A stretch of 64,000 bases of DNA. Source: Sphagnum compactum (taxonomy: Eukaryota; Bryophyta; Sphagnopsida; Sphagnales). Below the pieces are notes generated by a model, which ran no database searches, was not told the origin of the DNA, and worked only from the letters and a program-made list of their open reading frames with translations. Each line of letters begins with the position of its first letter. The first letter of the stretch is position 1. Below, piece after piece: positions 1 through 11,969 of this stretch. The stretch spans positions 17,794,001 through 17,858,000 of the forward strand of contig OZ234498.1 of assembly GCA_965153455.1 (NCBI GenBank), in the 5' to 3' direction. The translations under genes were made by a program, and so were the position numbers.

Positions 1-1078
1 ACATAACACCCTCTGGACAAGCCATTCCCAGCACAAGCTGTTTGTCATCTGATTCAACCAAAGAATACTTATTAGCATACCCAAAAATGAACAAAAAGTA
101 CATGTGCAAATTATATAACACCCCATTAAACAGTTTATGACTTTGAATACCTATACAATGTCATTTGATCTGGTGTACATTCATAATCTTCACACCTTTC
201 TAGGATTCCATATGGGCAAGTATTTCTTGCAAAAGGTTCAGAATCCAGACTAATGGACCTGAAGAAGGATAAACATGTTTCAATACTTCAAAAACAACAA
301 ACAAACGAAGTGCTATCCTTCCAGCATTGTTAATGCAGTAGTTGATGGCTGCGCAATGTTATTGACTGAATCAAGAATTCTTCTATGTCATGATGAAGTG
401 GCATTAATTGAATTATAACAATCTCTTATCATTGTATAACTTGACAAGTCTGAAGAAAAGGGGAAGAAAAAGGGAAGAAAAAAAAGCTTACAGGACTATA
501 GATTGGCTGTTGTTGGTTCTCACAAAACAGCTGCTGAAGAGGTAGCATCTGTGAACTCCAGATGATTCAGTTTTTGAGAGTTACAATGGCACACACCCAT
601 TTTGAGCCCTTTGATTTCTCAAGCAGAGAGAGTAAAGATATTGAATAGGGGATACTAGATCATCCCCCTTGAGTGCCAAGTTGTCTCTTGCTAGCATCGA
701 GGTTTGATTGCATAGGCAGACCCCTTTCCTCTGAGAAATATGAAGGGTAAATAGTGTTATCTGCAATGAAATAGAGCGGCAGTTGCAGTGACATTGGACT
801 ACTGATTCACTACCCACCAGTATTTTTTAAATCTCCAGGCTAATATGGATCCCTCTATACATGTTGAGACATCTACTAATTGCAGTCTCTACATAAACAG
901 AAAGAATAATAGTAACATATGGCATAGGCTGCAGCACACCTTGAACTACAAGCATGATTCAGGACAGCCGCAAAGGAGCTGATAGTAAACCTTGCTTCAT
1001 GTTGATACAACTTTTGATTGCAATTGCTCACTAGCATAATTGCACTCTCAAATATGAGCTCAGTATTATCCATTCATG
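1..1078. other. Intergenic, downstream of the SNM1-like gene
   Basis: AT-rich sequence without a convincing coding region. It lies 3' of the minus-strand SNM1-like gene, so its right part should include that gene's 3' UTR. Short open frames here match nothing I recognise. A purine-rich run lies near 455-487. Confidence 0.5.
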
Positions 1079-3280
1079 TCATCCAAATCTTGGACCACAA
1101 TCATCTATGTTATGAGGATGAGGCATGCACAGCCATTGATTGAAAAAGGACTGCATGCGCTCCCTTTGGGAAGCACTTCCCATGTTGACAGTTGGAATAA
1201 TCTTCTGAGGTCGTATGAACTGTACGAATTCCTGGAGCTCTGTGAAGCTCGAATGCTCACTGTATGGAACACCATAGATAGTGACAGCTCCATTACGCTG
1301 TGGTTTCAACAGATCTAAATTAGTCCCTACTTTCTCTGAGTAAGTCCAGCCTGTGGGCCGGAAGCCTAACACAGCACTATATCGAGGATGGAAGCTCTGC
1401 ATGTAAGCCCTCAATTTCTGAACATTCAAGCTTGAAATGGGAAGCACATGGAGCATGCTGCTGCTTGCATCTAAGCATAACCGATCGGTCAATTCAGGCC
1501 AGTCTAAAGATGCCAACACCCGCCCTCGTCGTTGATCAGCAAAGATCTTCAACCCAAGGGCCTTTGCAATACCAAGATAAACATGCTCCTTACCAATACT
1601 GTATGCACCTACCACTACCAATGTCCTAGAGTTTTGAGCCATAGCTGCCCTGGTCACTTTGACAACAAACGCTATCACATCCTGCTGCAATGGGAATTTG
1701 TATTTGGGATCACAATAGGTTGTGTCAAGATAGAGTGAGAAGATGCGACTGCCGCAAAGCTCCGGATATGTTTGCATACCTTTGCAGGCCCGAAAGTCAC
1801 CTGTATGAAGGATGCGCTGTCCCCCAGGCAGCTGAAAGAGAATGAGTGAAGCCCCAGGGCAGTGATTTGCCTCCAGAAACCGCACTTCCACACCTTCAAT
1901 CACATGTGGGACACTGAGCTCCACAGGCCGCAACCATTGCTTGTCAACATAGAGGCACATTGACACAAGGCGGGCAGTGACAGGAGTGCAGAATATCAAG
2001 CCATGAGACCATGATTTTGTTAGACCTCCATAGTGATCAGAATGGAAGTGGGTGAGAAAGTAGGCTTTGCATCCCTCCACTCCTCCATATCGGAAAGCAT
2101 CCACTGTGAAAGGTGTTCCTGGTATCTTCTTGTAGAAAGGACACCTTCTGGTTGCACCATCTTGCTCTCCCCATCCTCCCCAACGCCTCAACCCTCCTCT
2201 ACCCTTCATATGTGAGCCATTGCCACTTGGAGATGCAGCTGAAGAATTCACACGCTGGAACTTGGCCATAAAATCTGCTGCAGATGCAGCTGGTTGGTTC
2301 ACCAAAGAAGATGAACACAAATACTTCCCAATGTTCTGCTTTTCTGGAACCATGGCAGTCAATTGTTTTTCTGGAGATGGCTTGCGCTTGACCCCCAAAA
2401 AGGTATGAAGGTCCACCTGCTTCAATCTTGTAGGGCATCTAACAATGTCCAACCTACTATCATCTTTCTTATACCAATTCGGCCGCCCAGATGTGAATTC
2501 CTGAGCTCCCAAGACCGGTCCATCTGGACCTCCTTGTAGTAGTATATCTTCCTTGCATGCCAAAGATGCTATCACAGCACTAGGGTATTTAGGGTTTGAT
2601 ATGGCTGTCTCTGAACATGGCAATCCATACTCGTCTATTTCATACAATGAGCTCCAATCAGTTCCTGCTTCATAAAAGGAATCCCTAAAACTCAAATCCA
2701 AGCTCTTCTTATTATTATTCTTCTTATTCACCTCCTCTTCTGCGCTCGGAACTGCTTCTGAATCTAACCCTTTTGAAAAAAAACAAACTGAAGACTGGTC
2801 GTCCAGGACAAAAGAATCACTAAAGTCCTCACTGTACATGCCATCTTCTTCTCCTCCCTCATCATACATGCAAACCCTAGTACCAGAGGAGGCCGCAACC
2901 CTTTCTTCCGCCTTGTCGTCGGCAGCCGAGCTGCTCCCAAAGACTACTACTGATTCCGCCTTCTCCAGCTCCTTGGAAGAAGACGCCGTCCCCGTCGCCT
3001 CCGTTGCTTCTTCCACCACCAGTACTTCTCTAGCCGAATCTCTGCTTCCATTGATGTGAAGAATTCCACAGCTGCTGGAGTTCAAATGGCAGCTTTCAAT
3101 TGCTGCTGCAGCTGCAACAGGAAGCTCCGTAATACTCCCACAAGGAGAAACTGTCACGGCCGTGCTCACAATGTTGGCAGTCTGTTGAGATCCAGCTTGC
3201 AATTCTGCTGCCATTCTTCTCAAGGACAGACTCTTCTTGTTGTTCTTCTTGGAATTCATCACTGAGCGGAGTTGCTCCAT
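1079..3280 (-). CDS. SNM1: SNM1/DCLRE1-family DNA crosslink repair nuclease
   Basis: Predicted metallo-beta-lactamase/beta-CASP 5' exonuclease of the SNM1 (PSO2) family, which trims DNA ends during interstrand-crosslink and oxidative-damage repair in the nucleus. The open frame runs from 3529, but the first 83 residues look like translated leader, so I start at the Met at 3280 (733 aa). An acidic and serine-rich N-terminal half is followed by a PIP-like QVDLHTFL (about residues 288-295). The catalytic half has HFHSDHYGG (Zn motif, about 411-419), ANHCPGA, ILHTGDFR, LDTTYCDPKY, then the DRMBL part with GAYSIGKEH and PYSEHSSF. The C-terminus (SQRERMQSFFNQW) is typical. No intron interrupts about 2.2 kb of coding sequence, which is unusual for a plant gene of this family as I know it. 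No poly-A tract or flanking duplication shows that it is a retrocopy. Family assignment is firm; the start is uncertain. Confidence 0.93.
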   Translation of the reverse strand: MEQLRSVMNSKKNNKKSLSLRRMAAELQAGSQQTANIVSTAVTVSPCGSITELPVAAAAAIESCHLNSSSCGILHINGSRDSAREVLVVEEATEATGTASSSKELEKAESVVVFGSSSAADDKAEERVAASSGTRVCMYDEGGEEDGMYSEDFSDSFVLDDQSSVCFFSKGLDSEAVPSAEEEVNKKNNNKKSLDLSFRDSFYEAGTDWSSLYEIDEYGLPCSETAISNPKYPSAVIASLACKEDILLQGGPDGPVLGAQEFTSGRPNWYKKDDSRLDIVRCPTRLKQVDLHTFLGVKRKPSPEKQLTAMVPEKQNIGKYLCSSSLVNQPAASAADFMAKFQRVNSSAASPSGNGSHMKGRGGLRRWGGWGEQDGATRRCPFYKKIPGTPFTVDAFRYGGVEGCKAYFLTHFHSDHYGGLTKSWSHGLIFCTPVTARLVSMCLYVDKQWLRPVELSVPHVIEGVEVRFLEANHCPGASLILFQLPGGQRILHTGDFRACKGMQTYPELCGSRIFSLYLDTTYCDPKYKFPLQQDVIAFVVKVTRAAMAQNSRTLVVVGAYSIGKEHVYLGIAKALGLKIFADQRRGRVLASLDWPELTDRLCLDASSSMLHVLPISSLNVQKLRAYMQSFHPRYSAVLGFRPTGWTYSEKVGTNLDLLKPQRNGAVTIYGVPYSEHSSFTELQEFVQFIRPQKIIPTVNMGSASQRERMQSFFNQWLCMPHPHNIDDCGPRFG

Positions 3281-5888
3281 TGCTTCTACCAATTGAGATG
3301 CAAGCCTCCGCCCTTTGAAGAAGCACGATTGCTGTTTGCATTTGCAGCGATGCAACGACGGACAAAAACAGATTTGCAACGAACGAAAATCGATGTGCGA
3401 TGCAAATGAGCGCGCGAAGGGTTGGTAGACTCTTGCGTTCGAAATTTCAGGCCTTTTTTTTTTTCTTTTACTGTCAAGATTTCGCCAAAAAGAGAAATTG
3501 AACACTAATATATTGGGCCAGTTCGACACTAATTATATTATTTTCAGAAATTTTGAAATTTTCAAAGCATTTTTTTTTCAAAAATAATTTTTTTCTGAAG
3601 AAAAAAAAAGAAACTGATGCAGTACTTGGGAATTATATCATTTTTTCAACTGGAATCCCCAAAATTAATTAATTGATTAATTATTCTACAAACATGCGTC
3701 CAAGTGGCCAAGGTATTTTGGTATTTGGAAATCAACTGATTTTTTAGAGTTTCAATTGGCTTTTTCTTTTTTGCCCTTTTTACTTAAAAAATGATTTCAC
3801 CAAATTTTCAACACATACAAACGATTTTTGTGGGAAAAAGGCCCTAATTAGGAAGATTTTGATTTCTGGCGATTTTTCTCAAATTTTCTACTTGAATTAT
3901 ATATGAATTTAAGTAATTTTCAACATGTGCAAAGGATTTTTGTGAAAAATAGGCCATAATTCGACAATTTTTGATGTTTTCTTTATGATCAGATTTTTAT
4001 GCCCGGTGATCAGCCACAAGAAGATTTAGCCAAATTTGGTTATTGACTAAATATGAATTTTTTTAAAAATTAAGAATCTTTTCATATTTTGGGTACTTGC
4101 TAGAAGTTGTAGAAATTTAGCAAAATTTGTTTTTTTCTATATATATGGCAAATTAAGTCGGTTTTCTCTTACAAAAATCTTTTGTATGTATTGAAATCAT
4201 ATTTTTCAGGTTTAAAAAATGCAAATATTTGCCCTAAAAAAAAATCACTGATACAGAAGGTTGCATTTGAACTTCCAACCTTCTTTTTGCAATTGGTGAA
4301 ATTTTGCAAAATGAAATTCAAATCCAAAATTCAAAATGATGTGATTTTCAAAGGTACATGTTCTAAACTAGGAGGGAAAAAAAACTCAATTAAAAATAAA
4401 AAATATGAAAATTAAATGATTTTTGAGGCTTTTAAAAAATGGATGTAGGTTCCATACTACAACCAATAATATTAGTTACAGGGTAAAATTGGCGTGCGAC
4501 TCTATGCTTGCAATTAGAAGCAACAGTTTGGGGGGGGGTACATACCTTATGAATGCATCTACGATTAGAATGTATATCAAGGTAAAAGGGGCCAATAAAT
4601 CAATAATTGATGAACCCCGTGAAAAGTTGGCTCCTCTGAGCTAATTTTTGTTGTACTATTGAGGACATTAGGATCTTGAACATCCAATTTGGTTCTAGTT
4701 TCTTCTCCTCATCCTTTTAGGAGGAGGCTTTGGATGAGGATGTTCGTTATCCTAATGCATTATCAAGGTTAGGAGATGTTCATGCAATATTTGGGATCTT
4801 TTCTTGATGTTTTACTCAAAGACCTTTTTATTTACTTTGTTATTTCTCTTTTTTTTAAGCCAACTCATCACATTTGATTTGTTTCCATTGAAAGTTTTCA
4901 AAAAACTTTTAAGGTTTTTCTTAGAGTGGATTCAAGTTCCCCTATTCTGACGACAAGTTTGTTTTCCCATTTTTAATGGAAGGTTAAGCTTTTTGTTTAA
5001 AAAGGGCATTACTCCAACAACCTATTTAAGGAGTTAGGCTCTTGTTGCCCCTACCATTGTCTCTAGGTTCCTATTGAACTTTTGTCTGTTTTAATTGGAA
5101 GCAATAGAAACGAATAACTTTGGTTCACTATCTTTCCATGCCCATTTGAAGGTGACGTAAAGCTTCTTCCTTTAGTGGTGGTGGCATGTGTCCCCACTTT
5201 TGAGCAATTGGTAAAGAAAGGAATGGATCAACTTTAGGAGAATATTTCAGAGAGATTACATTATCATTCTTTTTCTAGCATCATCTCTGATTTGCCTTTT
5301 GATTCACATTGAACGCATTTAAAATCTTGTTTGGGGCCAGGTGTAGGTGCATGGTTGGCTACTCACTTAGTGATCCTTTTTCAATTAACTTTAAAAGTTG
5401 TGGTAGGTGAAGGTTCTTTTAGGCTTAGTGTTCTTTCAGGTGTTCCTCCCGTCTCCTTATCCTTATTTGATATGTTTTTTGTGACTAGGGGGTTTGAATA
5501 TTTGATTTGTTCATGTTCCCTTGTGGTCCACCAGGTTTGAGTACATAATTTGTTCATGTTCCCCTTATAGTCTGCCTTGGTTGATGGTTTCTTCTTCTTG
5601 CCTAGACTTGGGTCCTTCATCTTGTACCTTACTCTCCCCCTTTTTTGGGTGTTTTCTTTTATTGACATTTGGCTGGTTTTCATCATCATTTCATGTCCTG
5701 TGGGAGGTTTTACATCAAACTATTAAATGTGCACAAACTCCACCATCATGTAAAAGAAAAAGAAAAAGAAAACAATGGAGAAGAAAACATGATAGATGAC
5801 TCTAACAAAGTGAGATAGGAAGAAGTTAAGTTTAATTCTCAATAAATATCTTATGTTAATTGTTGTGAAAATCTAATGTTAGTGTTAA
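3281..5888. other. AT-rich intergenic, degenerate hAT-type MITE pieces
   Basis: The upstream side of the SNM1-like gene. Around 3540-4260 there are decayed segments resembling the hAT-like MITEs elsewhere in the window: a 'gtgatcagccac...atttagccaaatttgg' type subterminal block near 4005, and a 'ttttgtatg...atatttttcagg' block near 4170-4210 that recurs at 25960-25990. Around 5489-5572 a block of about 35 bp containing TTTGTTCATGTTCCC occurs twice. No gene recognised. Confidence 0.45.
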
Positions 5889-5896
5889 ATTGATGT

Positions 5897-6163
5897 AGGG
5901 TTTCTTTTAAGGATTTTGTGATGTAGCCAAAATGGTGATCATTTTAGCCAAATTTGGTTACATATTAAAAATTAAAGTAAAAAAATCCTTCTATATTATT
6001 GGCTACCTACTAAAACTTATCATATAATTATGGCAATTTGAAAAAACAATCTTCAAAATTTAGCAAATTCTTTTTTTTTTTCATGAAAAATCCTTTCTAT
6101 AGGTCAAGATCATATTTTTCAAGTCAAAAATTGGTGAAAATTTGCTAATAAAAAAAACACTAC
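5897..6163. mobile_element. hAT-like MITE with 8-bp target duplication
   Basis: A 267-bp AT-rich element ending in A-runs plus CACTAC and starting AGGGTTTC, flanked by the 8-bp direct repeat ATTGATGT (5889-5896 and 6164-6171). The interior has the block GATGTAGCCAAAATGGTGAT seen in other copies (4005, 25130). Eight-bp duplications and CAnTG-type ends fit hAT elements; no transposase is encoded. The termini are partly mutated, so the exact ends could be off by one or two bases. Confidence 0.7.
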
Positions 6164-6222
6164 ATTGATGTAAGTCCAAACATAAATTTTCACAATGAGA
6201 CCCTAAAGCCCTACATCTCCTA

Positions 6223-6603
6223 GGCCACAATGAACCAACTGGCACTAATAGATCATCCATTGGATGCCTATTATTACTCAGTTGTGGATGAATCCCAACT
6301 GAGTTAGTATATGGTTTCACCTTAATAACAACCAAGTCTGCAAGGAATAGGTATCATATATAAGTATATAGGTAGGAAAATAGATAACTAGTAGGTAAGT
6401 ATATGGTTTATACATAGGTAAGGGTTGTTTTTACTACCTACCTCCTAACAACATGCTTGTGGGTTGTTTGTAGGTAGTTTAAAAAAACAACTAAACTAAC
6501 CACCATGGTTAGTTGAGGAATTGGAACCCAACAAAAAATTGTTTCCTAACCAATTATCATTCATTCTTCATGGCACATTGGTGGGTGTTGGTTCACTATG
6601 GCC
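6223..6603 (-). mobile_element. Repeat family A (TIR CCAGGGTGAACCAGCACC type), reverse copy
   Basis: This copy reads in reverse relative to those at 18744 and 24561. It shares the right-end block GGATGCCTATTATTACTCAG, the 'aaccatctactta' middle, and the left block around CTAACCACCATGGTTAG and CAATTATCATTCATTCTTCA. Its ends are GGCC-ACAATGAACC and GGTTCACTATGGCC, an inverted pair. No coding capacity; a MITE-like non-autonomous element. Confidence 0.75.
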
Positions 6604-8909
6604 AATGTTCATTGGCTCAACATGTTTGCTAAAAAGGGGGTTTTGCCCAATGGGTCTGGGGTCTAAAACAATGTTGTAGGCTATTCAAAAAATATTCAGT
6701 TTTCAGCCTGGTTATAGTAACCTACTAGTTGGTTATTGATTTTTTGATAACATGTAACCTACCTATCAATTATTGAAATTTCATCCAAGTAAATTATTAA
6801 TCTTAAAACCTTAGACATGTTTACGATTTTAAAATAAAAATAAAATAAAATAATATATATATAACCTACTTAAAACAAATTATAATTTACGTTACCTAGG
6901 CAGTATAACAAACAATTTTAAAGGTGGGCATTTGAAAATTGACCCTTATGTATAACCACAAATTATTACCAAAACCTAATGAAGGTATTATTTCTAATAG
7001 TGAAATTGATAACTTGTGGATTTAAAATTTTAAGAACAATGATAACCTATCCTACCAGTTATTTTAATAATAAATACAAAAACAACATTAGGCTAGAAGT
7101 TAGTCCCAAGCAAGAAAGGTCCTATATATTATGGACTATAATAGGAATTTGATATTAATATTTCTTCATAATCTATAATAGTCTAATAGGATATCATCCT
7201 ATGAGTAGGGAGATTATTCAGGTTACCCGCCATGATAATTATCATTGTTTTCAACACCTCAGGTTCATATTTTCACAAATTTTCATTCCAATATATAAGG
7301 AGTATTTAATGACTGAACTGACCTTAGGGTAATGCACTCAAATGCCAACATAGTTCCACCTTCAAATCATTTTTATGTGTACACATGGTATTGAGGGTGT
7401 TTTTTATTGGGCATCCAATCCTTCCAACTTCCAAGGGGTGCACTCTCTCTCTCACAAAGGCTTGGCCTTTAATTCTATGAATGAGTGAATTGCAAGGTTC
7501 ATGGGATTAAGTTATTGCTTGAATTTGTGGAGTGTAGGTAATATGCCAATGTTCATATTGGAGATAATTCATCGATCACACCGAAGGAAATGACGATCTA
7601 ATTCACAAAGGTAAAAAAGACCATTTCCCATATAACAAATTAGGACTTATGTAACAATGAAGCTTCAAATAAAAATGTGATTATTATGAGATCACATTTT
7701 TAAATAAAGGAGACAAAATTGGTAGATTAGAACATTTTCATGGTGTGTCCTTTTGGATTTAGCTAATCAAAAGTAACTTGGGATAACAAGAAACAATGCT
7801 ACAAGCAAATCTTGACATAACATAAGTTCACAACGTCATGCATTGATCCAATGGACTTTGAAGCACAATGACAAGAATGGTAATAATCAAAAATTGGGTT
7901 TTTGCTGCAACGAATGTAGCTTGAAGAAAAGAAGGTCAAATGAATACTTAATTCAAATGACATGAGAACAATTGGAGGAAGTTAACGGGAAAAAACCACA
8001 ATTGTCAAAAAAGTTGAAGCTTACACAACAAAAGCATCAAGGTGGAAGAAGTCATGAATAGATTGGCTACACATCTAAAGGTACTAGAATTTCAAAATAA
8101 GGAAGTGTTTACACACGTTTTTCAAGGATTCCTTGAAAACACATGAAGAACAAAATCAAGAACTTCAAATGATAGTAAAGGAATTACAATATGCAAAGGC
8201 AACACTAGAAGGGGATATTTGGGTGCTTTAGTAAAAGGAGAGCGCTATCTTGCATGTGTGGAGCAAGGAATCATAATTATGTTAAAGTTCATCAAAATTG
8301 GTTATTAGCAAATGGAGAAGTGAATTGATGAAAGAAGCAAAAGCTTTAAAATGAAATTAATGATGTCACATATAAACAAAATAAATTATAAACACAAGAC
8401 AATGAGGAGAAGAAGACAGTGGCAAATGAAAAATGGCAATGACGAATAATGTCATATGTAACAAAAGCCATTTTGTACAATTAATTATTGGTAATGCATG
8501 AAGCTCAACTTAAAGAAATGGTGTAAGAAGCTCAAGCTTTTATGGTGCAATGGCATTCCACATATTTTAATGATTTCATTTAGCAAATTGATGATGTTCA
8601 TGCAATAGTTGCAACAATTGGAGGGTACAAATCATAATGAGGAGGAAGGAGCAAATGATGATGATGAATTATGTGTCATGGAAGTAAAGTTATGACTGTA
8701 GAAAAGGTACCATTAGAATCTTGAATTTAGTCAGAAATGATGTAACCAAATGAACTTGTTGTAAGGAAATTAAGGTGGATCCAATAACAAAGTAGAAGGA
8801 AAATGTTTAGTTATAGGTTCACACAAAGGTACATCACAAAAGGATGCAAGAACAAGAGAAGCGAATATGTTTTTATCAAAATTTGTATTAAATTCATATC
8901 ATTTGGCAC
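6604..8909. other. AT-rich intergenic, no gene recognised
   Basis: Long stretch with many stops in all frames. The region 7900-8900 has purine-rich, coiled-coil-like codon runs that could be a decayed retroelement gag, but no motif supports this. Confidence 0.35.
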
Positions 8910-8914
8910 AACAT

Positions 8915-9456
8915 TATTACCCAAAATTTTGTGTGAATTGGTATTTTGATGGAGAAGTAATCGATAGTTGATGGATCAGTATTTATAGAAGAACTAGTAG
9001 TAATATAACTAGTGACAACTAAATAGGTGAACTAGTGACAATGTTGAACCAGTAGTTGACATAAAAGGAAGTTGACAAAACATGTAGTTAGCAGAACATG
9101 TAAAATATTTTTGAAATTCTAATTTTTTATAATATTTTTGCTAGCTAGTTAATATTAAACAATTAAAATGAGGTGTTTTATTAGCTAGTTATTGTTTGGG
9201 TGATTTTCATGAGGCATTTTAAGTTCAAACTTAGAATATATAGGAGGCGATGATAAAACACGAAAGACATTAGATCTTTATTTTTTCATATTTACTTTCC
9301 GAATTTTTAATGTACAAGCTTGGAACTTGATTTTTGAATATAATTTTGTATTTTCATTATGAGTTGAAACACTTGTTAACATTATGTAATTTGTACATGT
9401 TCAAAATTTAGGAAAGGATATTTGCATCAAGTGGGAAATAGAAAACCCCATTAACA
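8915..9456 (+). repeat. 5' LTR
   Basis: A 542-bp left long terminal repeat, alignable along its length to 11970-12495. The best-conserved block is the distal part: GGCATTTTAAGTTCAAACTT, GAATATA..TTTTGTATTTTC, GCATCAAGTGGGAAATAGAA. Its first dinucleotide has decayed to TA, while its end keeps CA. Confidence 0.88.
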
Positions 9457-9816
9457 TTTGGTGACCATGCAATGGATTGAACTTGTAAGCAATCACGTCT
9501 ATAATATTTGGTTTTATGATAATACCACAAAATGAAACAAATTTCAAAGCATTCAAATTCAGAAAAGTTTTGTTACAAATCAAATTAATGTTTGCATAAT
9601 TTGTATGTTTATAACTTTTTGTTTTAGTTTTTGTATTTTTAATTATTTGAAGTTTTTAAGCTTGAGTTTCTATCTTTTGCTGTATTTTTGAAAATCTTTA
9701 GTGGAGGGTTGTTTGTGTAAAGATTTGTTAATTAAACATCTAAACTGTAAAGGAAACCAATTTGTGGTTTCTAACTACTTAGAAAAGTTGATTTGAATTA
9801 CAAATTTTGAAGCCAA

Positions 9817-9948
9817 CACTATGAGAAATCATGTCCTTTGCAACTTGTCCTATGCAACTAAAAAATGTTTTTTATAACTAGTTTGAGTTCTAAAGGACAA
9901 TTTTTAATTGCATAGGACAAGTTGCAAAGGACATGATTTCTCATAGTA
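9817..9948. mobile_element. CACTA-type MITE, near-perfect hairpin
   Basis: A 132-bp element with inverted arms of about 41 bp, differing at one position (the outermost base). It starts CACTATGAGAAATC and ends GATTTCTCATAGTA. The 3-bp direct repeat CAA flanks it (9814-9816, 9949-9951), as expected for CACTA/EnSpm transposition. It lies inside the LTR retrotransposon and so inserted later. Confidence 0.82.
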
Positions 9949-9990
9949 CAATTTTTATAACAACTAGACAATTTTCAAAAACTATCAATA

Positions 9991-10359
9991 ATGGTCAAGA
10001 AGCCTTTAAAAAATAATCAAAACAAGTTGTATAATAATTTATGTAATCAAAATTATAGAAAAAAAGAACAACCACGGTCCCAACTAGTGGGTAATGAACG
10101 TGTTGATGTTCCCAACATGGAGGCACAACAACCAGCGATCGATGATTCACATCATCATAATACACCAACAAAACATGAGGCAAGAAAGGAACCACAAGTA
10201 CCTTTAGCTAGTTGCCATTTGATACAACACTTGTCCCAACCACGCAAAACAAATGTGTCAAAAGGAACCACAAATATTTTCAATTACTCACCATTTGACC
10301 CCGCAACACTAGTCCCAATCATAGAAAATGAATGTAAAAATTGGTGGAAATTTAAATGA
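9991..10359 (+). CDS. Unrecognised ORF inside the LTR retrotransposon
   Basis: An open frame of 122 codons that begins basic and rich in Asn, Lys and Gln and later has His and Pro runs. It starts 43 bp after the MITE hairpin and lies in the 5' half of the internal region, where gag would be expected, but has no zinc knuckle or other gag motif. It may be a remnant of gag or a chance frame. Confidence 0.25.
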   Translation: MVKKPLKNNQNKLYNNLCNQNYRKKEQPRSQLVGNERVDVPNMEAQQPAIDDSHHHNTPTKHEARKEPQVPLASCHLIQHLSQPRKTNVSKGTTNIFNYSPFDPATLVPIIENECKNWWKFK

Positions 10360-11956
10360 ACATGTTCAAAATATTGATGAGGTTACTTTTGCAATTCATA
10401 AAGGACAATAAAAAACAGCCAATTATTTCATACTCGGAGTTGGAATACCATCACAACTAGCATTTTCTACAAGATTACGAACCATTAAACAAGTTCCTAT
10501 GATGAATTTTGTTACCACAAATTTAGAATTTGAACATCACCAACTAGGAAACTGGTTGGAGTAGCTCCAAAACTTAGAGTGGAGGCATTCAAATCGGTTA
10601 AGTTATTTGTTATGAATAAAACCAACTAAGGTGCAAACAATATTCGGGTGCAAGAAAGATATTTTGACCCTATTTGTTACCTTGTTTTCTAATTGTAAAG
10701 TACGAAAAGAAATTCAAAACTTTAAACCTTCCTCTAGAATCAAATGGAACCTTTAGATTTCTTCATTGACACTTCTAACTTCCCTTTGCATTTCAAAAAC
10801 ATTGTACCATATCATTTGGACTTGGAAAAGTACCCCAAAAGTATCCCAAAAAATAAAGTTAGTTTTCACTATAACAAAGGTGTCTTTGTACGCCAAGTAA
10901 TTTCATTGGATTTTTAGTTAATTCACTAGTTTAATGAACATGGACTAATGAATTGCACCCACATTTTGTAGTTATGTTTTGAGGGTTGAGGATGAATTTA
11001 ACTATGAAAAAGAAATCCATTAACAAAAAAATATATTAAAATGTTAACCACATCAATATTGAGGGCTGGGAAAAAAAAACAGTTGTTTGCAAAAAAAATT
11101 CATATATTCTTTCATATTTAAAATTTATTTTCCAAATTGCCAAAAATCAAAGGTCCAATTCAAGTACTTACAAGTGCATTGGAAAAACATAATTATATCA
11201 ATTTAGCTTTTAAAACCAATCCCAACAATAGTTAAGAAATAATGTACCCAAAAAAATTATTATTTTCACAAATTCATCTACTTGTACTTTTTATTTGGAG
11301 ACCCCCAATTATTGTATAATGGTTTTACTTTTTGGGCTACTTTATCATGTTTTCACCCACCTATTACTATTCAAGATGGATGATTGCCTAACCACAATGT
11401 TTGGCTTACTGCACCAATCTTTGGGAAGTTGAACAATCAAATGTTCTTTGAACCACACTAGAAACCTGGGTGATTCCACATGCCAGTTTGGGAAACACAA
11501 TAACACCAAATACCCATCCATCAATTTGGCAACTACTTATTACACTTCTTGCACTAGGTCAAACCAATGTTGCACCTATTCCCACCTATCCAACATGGTA
11601 TCGGGTTATTCCACCTTACTTGTCCATGGATCCCAAAATGTATCTAGGATATTATAATGGGACCAAGGGGTATTATCCCTTGATTCCTAGGTGTGTTGTA
11701 GGACATGTGTTAAGGTATATAAGTTCCTATGATTAAAACAACTTATTATACTAACAACAAAGACCCCGCATACTAGTTACTAAGTCGTTGCACTTATTGA
11801 GTCTATCATGGATCAGAACGTGTAATACTTGTAGAACCCAATGTTCAACCAATAATTGCTAATGAAATGGTTGAAGGAACTATCAACTAACCTATTGCAG
11901 AAGAAGAGGTCAACACAAAAATTTTAAGCTAGCATTTTGAGGATGAAATGTAATTT

Positions 11957-11969
11957 TGGGAGGGGATAA
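11957..11969 (+). other. Polypurine tract of the LTR element
   Basis: TGGGAGGGGATAA directly abuts the TG of the 3' LTR, the position where plus-strand priming occurs in LTR retrotransposons. Confidence 0.7.

Noticed and set aside
3281-3529. Extension of the SNM1-like protein to the Met at 3529
   Set aside because: The extra 83 residues look like translated leader (basic and Phe/Cys/Ser-rich, with no domain) and are unlike family N-termini; the Met at 3280 is preferred.
5381-5689. 102-codon lysine-rich minus-strand frame
   Set aside because: Generated by T-rich sequence and a local duplication; no similarity recognised.
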